A DNA stretch of 5,469 bases from CAJCIY01 sp036379355 (GTDB lineage Bacteria; Actinomycetota; Actinomycetes; Mycobacteriales; CAJCIY01). Within the stretch, counting starts at the first letter, position 1. Each line of letters starts with the position of its first letter. The notes under the pieces are model-generated. The model was given only the letters and a program-made list of their open reading frames with translations, had not been told where the DNA came from and did not search any database. Made by a program: the position numbers and the translations under genes. The stretch covers positions 1 through 5,469 of the forward strand of contig DASVGV010000129.1 in assembly GCA_036379355.1 (NCBI GenBank). Direction: 5' to 3'. This document shows positions 1 to 4,467 of this stretch, piece after piece.

Positions 1-53
1 CTGACCTGCATAGATGCGTAATAGCGGATACGAGGGGTAACGCTAAGTTCCCG
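1..53. mobile_element. Probable terminal end of an integrative element, left of the tRNA scar
   Basis: These bases lie immediately before the point where tRNA identity begins. I count 28 G or C in 53 bases, clearly lower than the GC-rich sequence to the right. They hold no D-arm, no acceptor 5' strand and no gene. If the tRNA-Arg 3' half at 54-97 is the chromosomal copy displaced by integration, this stretch is the distal end of the inserted element, with integrase and intact tRNA beyond the left edge. A weak inverted repeat (tagcg 22-26, cgcta 41-45) is present but too short to call an integrase arm site. The assignment is an inference from the tRNA fragment only. Confidence 0.4.
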
Positions 54-97
54 TTCCTAAACCGTGTGTCGCAGGTTCGAATCCTGCCGGGGGCACC
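54..97 (+). other. 3' half of tRNA-Arg(CCT): probable attachment-site scar
   Basis: The segment reads as the 3' part of a tRNA. It has an anticodon loop TTCCTAA (54-60, anticodon CCT), anticodon-stem 3' strand ACCGT (61-65), variable loop GTGTC (66-70), T-arm GCAGG-TTCGAAT-CCTGC (71-87, perfect 5-bp stem), acceptor 3' strand CGGGGGC (88-94), discriminator A (95) and CC. The 5' partners are missing: 49-53 (TCCCG) cannot pair with ACCGT, and neither GCCCCCG nor a D-arm exists upstream. Integrases of actinobacterial integrative plasmids and phages commonly recombine within a tRNA gene from about the anticodon loop to the 3' end, rebuilding the tRNA at one end and leaving exactly this half at the other. 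By that logic the element lies to the left. The alternative is a simple tRNA pseudogene. The fragment is not a functional tRNA. Confidence 0.8.
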
Positions 98-115
98 GCT
101 GCCGGGGGCACCGCT
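86..115 (+). repeat. Perfect 15-bp tandem duplication of the tRNA acceptor end
   Basis: The unit gccgggggcaccgct occurs at 86-100 and again, back to back, at 101-115. It covers the last T-stem base, the acceptor 3' strand, the discriminator and the next five bases. It could be a replication-slippage product, or a footprint of repeated integration and excision at the tRNA 3' end. The sequence does not distinguish these. Confidence 0.9.
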
Positions 116-646
116 GTGATGTCGCGCGACATGGTGGTGCCGCGACCGGCACACTGTCATCCGGGTGTCTGGACGCGGCCCGGGGGCGCGCGAGACTGGT
201 CCCGTGACTCGGTACCGCGTAGCAGTTCGCATCTGGCCGGTAGCGTCGTGCCGTCCCCTGAACGCGCACGACACCATCAGCGCTCGCCAGGTCGTGCTTG
301 CGCCCCGCGCGCAGGAAGCAGCTGGTGCACTCGCTGCCCCGTACGTCGAGGCTGGCCTCGTCGTGGACTGGACAGTTCGACGAGCGGGGGTGCGTCGTTT
401 CGGGCGCCATTGGAGTGGCCGCTTCGTCCCGCACGATGGCGACGACGGAACCGCAGGCGTCCGCGAGCCGCGCCAGCCACGGCCATCGACTGGAAGTGTG
501 GCAGCCGCTCTCGAGCCGCCCGGTGCCTAGACGTGCGCGCCGCCGATAGGGCGTGCTACCGATCATCGTCATTACCTGTGGAACGGACAACGTGCAGGTC
601 GAGTGCGCCGAGTGCGGTTGCCGGGTTGATGGAGGTGTGGTTGTCC
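98..646. other. Gene-poor stretch between the tRNA scar and the VOC pseudogene
   Basis: I recognise no gene here. Several frames are open on both strands, as expected at high GC, but none gives a family signature. The best coding-like signal is on the minus strand at about 240-480, where one frame has mostly G or C at third positions and carries a Cys/His cluster (CPVH near 364-375, then ECTSC near 318-332 and KH near 294-299). That frame continues through the tRNA fragment, so its tail is spurious. A possible start is the ATG at 572 or 566 with only a weak AGG upstream. A hairpin with a perfect 6-bp stem (137-142 and 147-152, loop CGAC) might be the old transcription stop of the tRNA gene. 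A perfect 10-bp palindrome sits at 121-130. The region is best read as degraded chromosomal sequence. Confidence 0.5.
137..152 (+). terminator. Hairpin downstream of the tRNA fragment, possible terminator
   Basis: GTGCCG (137-142) and CGGCAC (147-152) form a perfect 6-bp stem around a 4-base loop, 40 bases past the tRNA 3' end. No T-run follows, so intrinsic termination is only a possibility. Before the element inserted, this would have stood just downstream of the intact tRNA gene. Confidence 0.25.
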
Positions 647-893
647 GCGTGCGCGGCGTCCGCGTCGTCGACGACGACCTGCAGGCCGTGCACTGACCCG
701 GGGGCGTGTCGACGAGACCTTCCCCGAACGCTATGAAGCACGCAGAGCCGGGTGGAGTGAGCTGCACGAAGCGAAGGTTCTCGTCGACCCGCTGATCGTG
801 GTCGACGTTGAACCCGACCTGCTCCGCGTAGAACGCCTTGGCCCGGTCCACATCGGACACGGGCAGGATGACGGACTCGATCTTGTTGTCCAC
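647..893 (-). pseudogene. VOC (glyoxalase/bleomycin-resistance fold) gene remnant, frameshifted and 3'-truncated
   Basis: Read from GTG at 893, the product starts like many small VOC proteins: a beta strand ESVILPVSDVDRAKAFY, the FNVDHDQ segment, then LRFVQLTPPGSACFIAFGEG. At about 697-704, in a run of C and G, one base is missing. The frame that should read GSVHGLQVVVDDADAAHAD carries on one step over, while the original frame turns into low-complexity Ser/Thr/Arg. After AHAD (about 647) the second half of the fold, normally ending in a metal-binding FxDPDGN-type motif, is absent. Family members are usually about 120-140 residues; here only about 80 are recognisable. VOC proteins bind a divalent metal and act as lyases, dioxygenases or drug-binding proteins, but this copy cannot fold fully. 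An upstream GTG at 932 is possible but lies in a hairpin and adds residues not typical of the family. The gene lies downstream of the hydrolase on the same strand and may once have been co-transcribed with it. Confidence 0.8.
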
Positions 894-925
894 GGCGGGA
901 GGCCAGCGATCAACACCGACAGAAA

Positions 926-946
926 CCCGCACAAGCCCGATGCGGG
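926..946 (-). other. Inverted repeat between the hydrolase stop and the VOC remnant
   Basis: CCCGCA (926-931) and TGCGGG (941-946) form a perfect 6-bp stem with a 9-base loop. It lies 20 bases past the hydrolase stop codon and covers the alternative VOC start at 932. No U-run follows in the minus-strand direction. It could be a weak terminator or a translational block. Confidence 0.35.
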
Positions 947-965
947 CGACTGCCGCGTTGGTTGG

Positions 966-1997
966 TCAGTCCCGTGTGAACGCGGCGATATCTCGGGCAG
1001 TGTCCCGGCTCACGTCGGGGCAGACGATCGTGAAGATCTCGGTCCCGTGCATCGTCCCCATCTGCTGCCGGCACCGAGCCGGTACGCCCGCGGAAAGCAG
1101 GAGGCGGTAGAAGTTGATGCCTTCGTCGCGCAGAGGGTCGCACTCATTGACACTGATCACCGTAGGAGGGAAGCCCCTGACATCGTCGGCTGTCGCGAAC
1201 GAGGGCCATGCCAGCGGGTTGCGCTCCTCGAATGCCTCGATGCCATAACCCATGGCACCTCGGTTGTTGTGCAGATCGAGAAGGATTCCGTTGTTCTCCG
1301 TGGACGACGGATTGTCGGGGTGCGGCCACTGACCGGCGATATACGGGCACAGTGCGTAAAGGCCCTTGACGAGGCCGAGTTGACCGCTGCGCTGCAGCGA
1401 CAAGCCAACGGCCAGCGTGAGGTTTCCGCCTCCGCTCTCGCCGGCGACGACCACCCGTGCTGGGTCCACGCCCAGCTGCTCGGCGTGGCTCACGACCCAG
1501 TGCAGCCCGGCGAGGCAGTCGTTCAGCCCAGCCGGGAACGGAGCCACCTCAGGTACCGAGGACGGGGCGACACTGTTCCGGAAGTCGACCATGACGACAG
1601 CGACACCGTTGGCAGCGATGATCTTGCCCCAACCGCGGTACATGCCGTCGAAGCACGAGAGCGACGCCATGCCGCCGCCGTGGATGTAGTAGACGCAGGG
1701 CACGACTTCATCGGAGTCAGGTCGAATTACCTGCAGGTTGATGGTGTTTCCGTCGGGCTGGGCCTCGATGGATTCTCGGGACACGCGAAGTCCCGCCGAC
1801 GGCGCAACGTCCTCGGTGTCACACATGTCCATGACTGATCGAAAGGCCTCGCGGGCCTGCCGCGCGGCCGGCGAGTTCGCCTCGTCGAGAAGTGCCTGAC
1901 GATCGGGTACGTCGACCGCAGGCTCATCCGGCAAGCCCGCCAGCAGCACCTTGATCCTCGGGTCCAGCCGCGGGTCCCCTGCGACGTCGTACCGCAC
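966..1997 (-). CDS. HSL-family alpha/beta hydrolase (esterase/lipase fold-3)
   Basis: This is a probable cytoplasmic carboxylesterase or lipase of the hormone-sensitive-lipase group. Counting from the GTG at 1997 (343 residues), the oxyanion-hole motif HGGG is at 106-109. The nucleophile elbow is GESGG at 186-190 with Ser188, the acid is Asp287 in NECDPLRDEG, and the base is His317 in GTMHGTE. All catalytic elements are intact and in family order, and the length fits the family. I see no signal peptide. About 80 N-terminal residues before the core (starting RYDVAGDPRLDP) probably form the substrate-covering cap. The GTG at 1997 is chosen because GAGGGGAG lies six bases upstream; an ATG at 2072 would add 25 Gly/Arg-rich residues and has no such site. 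The gene precedes the VOC remnant on the same strand and is divergent from the sigma/YCII module. The substrate cannot be read from sequence; short acyl esters are typical of the group. Confidence 0.92.
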   Translation of the reverse strand: MRYDVAGDPRLDPRIKVLLAGLPDEPAVDVPDRQALLDEANSPAARQAREAFRSVMDMCDTEDVAPSAGLRVSRESIEAQPDGNTINLQVIRPDSDEVVPCVYYIHGGGMASLSCFDGMYRGWGKIIAANGVAVVMVDFRNSVAPSSVPEVAPFPAGLNDCLAGLHWVVSHAEQLGVDPARVVVAGESGGGNLTLAVGLSLQRSGQLGLVKGLYALCPYIAGQWPHPDNPSSTENNGILLDLHNNRGAMGYGIEAFEERNPLAWPSFATADDVRGFPPTVISVNECDPLRDEGINFYRLLLSAGVPARCRQQMGTMHGTEIFTIVCPDVSRDTARDIAAFTRD

Positions 1998-2003
1998 AAC
2001 CTG

Positions 2004-2011
2004 CTCCCCTC
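2004..2011 (-). promoter_or_regulatory. Shine-Dalgarno site fixing the hydrolase start
   Basis: On the minus strand these bases read GAGGGGAG, six bases before the GTG at 1997. This is the strongest ribosome-binding signal near the gene and argues against the longer ATG start at 2072. Confidence 0.7.
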
Positions 2012-2294
2012 GCTCGTCTCCGCCGCCCGATCCAAGCATGACCCGCCGGGTAGGCCGATGCCGGCCTTCCACTCTTTACCGCCGTCATCGGCGCCGACAG
2101 CGACCGCGGGCCGCTCCAGGATGTCGAAGGGACCGACCGCGCCCAACGGATTCGATGCGGGCGGGCAAGCACTGGGTGTATCGAGGAGGCGAGGTCGGAG
2201 GTAGCGCATCGTGGTGTCGGATGCCGAGCTGATCGACGGGTCACTGGCGGAAGATCCCGACGCAATCGCGTTCTCGCGCCGGGCAGGGAGGGGT
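2012..2294. other. Divergent spacer with coding-like remnants
   Basis: No intact gene is seen. On the minus strand, about 2042-2152, one frame reads like real protein (NPLGAVGPFDILERPAVAVG, then ADDGGKEWKAGIGLPGG), with mostly G or C at third positions. It has no credible start and runs out of frame into the hydrolase. I do not recognise the family. On the plus strand a possible sigma-factor N-terminus begins at 2214 (separate entry). A minus-strand promoter for the hydrolase must lie in this spacer, but I cannot point to convincing boxes. Confidence 0.45.
2214..2276 (+). pseudogene. Possible N-terminal remnant of an ECF sigma factor
   Basis: From a GTG at 2214 the frame reads VSDAELIDGSLAEDPDAIAF. 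Many ECF sigma factors open with S-D-A-E-L-I-x-x-S-L followed by a D-P-x-A-F segment, just before region 2. GGAGG at 2197-2201 supplies a ribosome-binding-like site, though 12 bases from this GTG and 9 from the GTG at 2211. After about 20 residues the similarity stops and the frame becomes Arg/Gly-rich, with no region 2. The frame stays open into the YCII gene at 2373, which could mislead a gene caller into a 174-residue product. The resemblance covers only about 20 residues, so chance is possible. Confidence 0.3.
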
Positions 2295-2321
2295 CGTCGA
2301 ATCGGTCTGGCGCCATTCGTA
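2295..2321 (+). promoter_or_regulatory. ECF-type promoter P1, upstream of the first YCII gene
   Basis: A -35-like CGTCGA (2295-2300) and a -10-like CGTA (2318-2321) are separated by 17 bases. The element matches the one at 3980-4006 in spacing and in most key bases, including GTCG at -35 and TTCGTAG at -10. The published ECF42 target motif, as I recall it, is TGTCGA at -35 with CGA/TC at -10. Transcription would start near 2328, after the possible sigma remnant and about 45 bases before the YCII ATG, which supports the start at 2373. Since the sigma gene follows the YCII gene by 10 bases, this promoter would make the sigma factor self-activating. Confidence 0.6.
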
Positions 2322-2361
2322 GGGAGGAGGGAGGGTGGTCGTTCCAGGCCGCCCCGAGCCC

Positions 2362-2367
2362 GAGGAG
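2362..2367 (+). promoter_or_regulatory. Shine-Dalgarno site of the first YCII gene
   Basis: GAGGAG stands five bases before the ATG at 2373. With promoter P1 lying inside the longer open frame, it decides for the short 120-residue product rather than starts at 2211 or 2214. Confidence 0.75.
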
Positions 2368-2372
2368 TGGTG

Positions 2373-2735
2373 ATGACGCACTACCTGCTGTCCGTGCACG
2401 GCCCTGCCGAGAGAGGCGAGTTCGCCGCATACGGTTCGAAGGAGGACATGGAGGAGGCGTTCGCCGCGACGGGTGCCTTCAACGAGAAGTTGCGCGCCGA
2501 TGGTTACTGGGTGTTCGCCGGGGGCCTGGCGCCGGCGGGGACGGCGACGGTCGTCGACGGCCAGGGCGAGACGCCGGTGCTGACCGACGGCCCGTACCTC
2601 GAGACCAAGGAGTTCATCGGCGGCTTCTGGATCATCGACGCTCCCGATCTCGACGTCGCCCTCCGCCTGGCCGCCGAGGGCTCCGCAGCCTGCCGCGGCA
2701 AGGTCGAGGTCCGTCCGTTCGAGGGCCCCGCCTGA
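2373..2735 (+). CDS. YCII/DGPF-family protein, sigma-linked (first copy)
   Basis: The 120-residue product is a small single-domain YCII-related protein. It opens with the strand MTHYLLSVHG, has a helical stretch rich in Glu/Ala (about 18-42), then GYWVFAGGL, and carries the family signature TDGPYLETKE (71-80) followed by FIGGFWIIDA. The DGPY variant replaces the name-giving DGPF. It ends KVEVRPF. The fold is a ferredoxin-like dimer; a catalytic role has been proposed for relatives but the biochemical function is unknown. There is no signal peptide or membrane segment. The gene lies 10 bases before the sigma-factor gene and is preceded by promoter P1, so the two probably form one transcript. 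Association of such genes with ECF sigma factors is a recognised pattern, and the YCII protein is thought to be an output of the regulon rather than an anti-sigma factor. Confidence 0.92.
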   Translation: MTHYLLSVHGPAERGEFAAYGSKEDMEEAFAATGAFNEKLRADGYWVFAGGLAPAGTATVVDGQGETPVLTDGPYLETKEFIGGFWIIDAPDLDVALRLAAEGSAACRGKVEVRPFEGPA

Positions 2736-2745
2736 GCGCGTACGG

Positions 2746-3969
2746 GTGATCGCGCTTCCCATGCGGAACGAGACGGCGCCCGTCGAGCGGGCCTTTCGCG
2801 AGGAGTACGGGCATCTCATCGCCTCGCTCGTGCGCCGATTCGGTGACATCGACGTCGCCGAGGACGCGGCGAGCGAGGCGCTGCTGGTCGCGCTGGAGAA
2901 GTGGCCGCAGTCCGGCGTACCGCCCAATCCCGGCGGCTGGCTCATGACGACCGCAGTGCGTCGAGCCATCGACCGGCTCCGTCGCGAGAACCTGCGCGAC
3001 GCCAAGGAGCAGGCGGCCCTCGTGTACGACGATTCGACTCCCGAGCCGACCGGACCCGTCGAGGACGACCGGCTGCGGCTGCTGTTCACCTGCTGTCACC
3101 CGGCGCTCGCGCCCGAGGCCCGGATCGCGCTGACGCTCCGCCTGCTCGGTGGACTGACCGTGCCCGAGATCGCCCAGGCATTCCTGGTTCCCGAGACCAC
3201 GATGGCTCAGCGGCTCACGCGGGCGAAGAGGAAGATTGCGGCGGCGAAGGTGCCCTACCGGGTCCCGGAGACCGCCGATCTGCCCGCGCGGCTCGACGCG
3301 GTCCTGACCGTCCTGTTCCTGGTCTTCAACGAGGGCTACCTCGCCACCGGCGACGGGGAGCCGATTCGCACCGACCTCACCGGAGAGGCGATTCGGCTGG
3401 CCCGCACTCTGCGTGACCTGCTGCCCGAGGAGCCGGAAGTCCTCGGCTTGCTGGCCTTGCTGCTGCTCATCGACGCGCGCCGCGCGGCTCGCGTCGCGGA
3501 CGGGCTCCTGGTGCCCCTGGCGGAACAGGACCGGTCTCGCTGGGACCGCTCGCTCATCGCGGAGGGGCACGCGCTGGTACGCACCTGCCTCACGATCAAC
3601 CGACCCGGCCGCTACCAGCTGCTCGCGGCGATCAACGCGGTCCACACCGACGCTCCTGCCGCGAGCGAGACCGACTGGTCGCAGATCCTCACGCTGTACG
3701 ACCAGCTGACCCGGCTCGACCCCTCTCCCATCGTGGCCCTCAACCGCGCCGTCGCGGTCGCGGAGCAGGACGGCCCGGACGTTGCCCTTGCGCTGGTGGA
3801 TCGCCTGCCCCTCACCGGTTATCACGCGTGGCATGCCGCTCGCGCCGAGTTCCTGCGAAGAATCGGACGAAACGCCGAGGCGAGGGAGGCGTACGACGCC
3901 GCGATCGCCGCAACCGGCAACTCGGCCGAACGCGCGTACCTGGGCGCGAAGCGCGCCGAGCTGCTCTGA
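2746..3969 (+). CDS. ECF42-like RNA polymerase sigma factor with C-terminal TPR-like extension
   Basis: This 407-residue sigma factor is about twice the length of a simple ECF sigma. Region 2 spans about 13-82: AEDAASEALLVALEKWP, then GGWLMTTAVRRAIDRLRR, the part that melts and contacts the -10 element. Region 4 spans about 107-168, with a helix-turn-helix LTVPEIAQAFLVPETTMAQR that would read the -35 element. The remaining 240 residues begin with LTVLFLVFNEGYLA (187-200) and contain repeated helical pairs resembling TPRs (AINAVHT, VALNRAVAVAE, AWHAARAEFLRRIGR, EAREAYDAAIAA). Fusion to such an extension beside YCII/DGPF genes is the hallmark of the ECF42 group, where the extension is reported to be needed for activity and no anti-sigma partner is known. 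None is visible here. The GTG at 2746 is 10 bases from the YCII stop; an ATG at 2761 is also possible. Neither has a strong ribosome site, suggesting translational coupling. Confidence 0.93.
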   Translation: MIALPMRNETAPVERAFREEYGHLIASLVRRFGDIDVAEDAASEALLVALEKWPQSGVPPNPGGWLMTTAVRRAIDRLRRENLRDAKEQAALVYDDSTPEPTGPVEDDRLRLLFTCCHPALAPEARIALTLRLLGGLTVPEIAQAFLVPETTMAQRLTRAKRKIAAAKVPYRVPETADLPARLDAVLTVLFLVFNEGYLATGDGEPIRTDLTGEAIRLARTLRDLLPEEPEVLGLLALLLLIDARRAARVADGLLVPLAEQDRSRWDRSLIAEGHALVRTCLTINRPGRYQLLAAINAVHTDAPAASETDWSQILTLYDQLTRLDPSPIVALNRAVAVAEQDGPDVALALVDRLPLTGYHAWHAARAEFLRRIGRNAEAREAYDAAIAATGNSAERAYLGAKRAELL

Positions 3970-3979
3970 CCCCTGATGA

Positions 3980-4006
3980 TGTCGTATTCGGAGCCGGCCG
4001 TTCGTA
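3980..4006 (+). promoter_or_regulatory. ECF-type promoter P2, upstream of the second YCII gene
   Basis: TGTCGT (3980-3985), 17 bases, and CGTA (4003-4006) repeat the layout of the element at 2295-2321. The -10 surroundings are the same (TTCGTAG at 4001-4007 and 2316-2322). It begins 10 bases after the sigma stop codon. A start of transcription near 4013 gives a leader of about 57 bases and excludes a translation start at 4010. The predicted activator is the sigma factor encoded just upstream. Confidence 0.6.
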
Positions 4007-4053
4007 GAGGTGTGTGATGACGGGGCGCGCAGATCGGCCGCCCACCTGCCGGC

Positions 4054-4063
4054 AGGAGAGGAG
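4054..4063 (+). promoter_or_regulatory. Shine-Dalgarno site of the second YCII gene
   Basis: AGGAGAGGAG ends six bases before the GTG at 4070, a very strong site. It favours this start over the GTG at 4010, which would add 20 residues unlike the family N-terminus. Confidence 0.75.
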
Positions 4064-4069
4064 ACGACG

Positions 4070-4441
4070 GTGACGCAGTACCTGATCGCTTTCAACGACG
4101 AGTGGGTGCCCGAGCACACGCCGGAGCAGCTGCGCGAGAAGGCCGCCGCCAGCAGGGCGGTGATCGAGGAGATGAGGGACGCCGGCGTCTTCCTGTTCAC
4201 GAATGGCGGCATCGATGCCTCGACCACGGTATGCAGCGTCGCGGCCCGCGACGGGCATCCGGTCTTCAGCGACGGGCCGTACGTCGAAAGCAAGGAGCAT
4301 CTCGGCGGGTTCGCGGTCATCGACGTCCCGGACGACGCGGCAGCGCGGTACTGGGCCGGGCGGCTCGCCGTCGCGCTCGACTGGCCGCAGGAGGTCCACC
4401 GCTTCCCCGGTTACGGGCCGGGTGCCAGCGGGGAAGCCTGA
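4070..4441 (+). CDS. YCII/DGPF-family protein, sigma-linked (second copy)
   Basis: The product has 123 residues with the same architecture as the first YCII gene but is clearly diverged from it. It starts MTQYLIAFND, continues with a helix (about 17-38) and GVFLFTNGGID, then carries the signature SDGPYVESKE (67-76) followed by HLGGFAVIDV. It ends in a conserved-looking WPQEVHRFPG (105-114). The two copies share DGPY-(L/V)-E-(T/S)-KE and GGF-x-(I/V)-ID, so they are paralogues or co-recruited relatives, not a recent duplication. The protein is predicted to be soluble and possibly dimeric, perhaps forming a heteromer with the first copy (inference). Promoter P2 gives it its own sigma-dependent transcription, and read-through from the sigma gene is also likely. 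Its reaction is unknown. Confidence 0.92.
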   Translation: MTQYLIAFNDEWVPEHTPEQLREKAAASRAVIEEMRDAGVFLFTNGGIDASTTVCSVAARDGHPVFSDGPYVESKEHLGGFAVIDVPDDAAARYWAGRLAVALDWPQEVHRFPGYGPGASGEA

Positions 4442-4452
4442 GCGCATGCCTC

Positions 4453-4466
4453 GGCCGCAGGCGGCC
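4453..4466. terminator. GC-rich hairpin between convergent genes
   Basis: GGCCG (4453-4457) and CGGCC (4462-4466) pair around CAGG, within the 26-bp gap between the stop of the second YCII gene and the stop of the convergent hydrolase. The position suits a shared, bidirectional transcription stop. No T-run follows on either strand, so the call is weak. Confidence 0.35.
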
Positions 4467-4467
4467 T

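Noticed and set aside
22..97. A complete tRNA gene
   Set aside because: Positions 49-53 do not pair with 61-65, no GCCCCCG partner for CGGGGGC and no D-arm exist upstream.
57..120. Minus-strand peptide ending in PRQDSNLRHTV at the end of a long open frame
   Set aside because: It is the antisense reading of the tRNA T-arm and acceptor; the RQDSNLR string is a familiar artefact of frames crossing tRNA 3' ends.
165..530. Plus-strand frame of 121 codons in the gene-poor stretch
   Set aside because: There is no ribosome-binding site and no family signal, and the third-position pattern is weaker than on the opposite strand.
664..675. Perfect palindrome gtcgtcgacgac as an operator
   Set aside because: It falls within codons for the VVVDDA part of the VOC remnant and is explained by GTC/GAC codon repeats.
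798..1838. Long plus-strand open frame opposite the HSL hydrolase
   Set aside because: It is antisense to a hydrolase with an intact catalytic triad, and its translation shows no recognisable domain.
2122..2127. Perfect TGTCGA as an ECF42 -35 box
   Set aside because: No CGTA/CGTC-like -10 element at 16-18 bases; it lies about 245 bases before the YCII ATG and within the coding-like minus-strand segment.
2632..4320. Very long open frame on the minus strand opposite the sigma gene
   Set aside because: It is the high-GC mirror of the sigma and YCII coding sequences; its translation is Arg/Gly/Gln-rich without any family motif.
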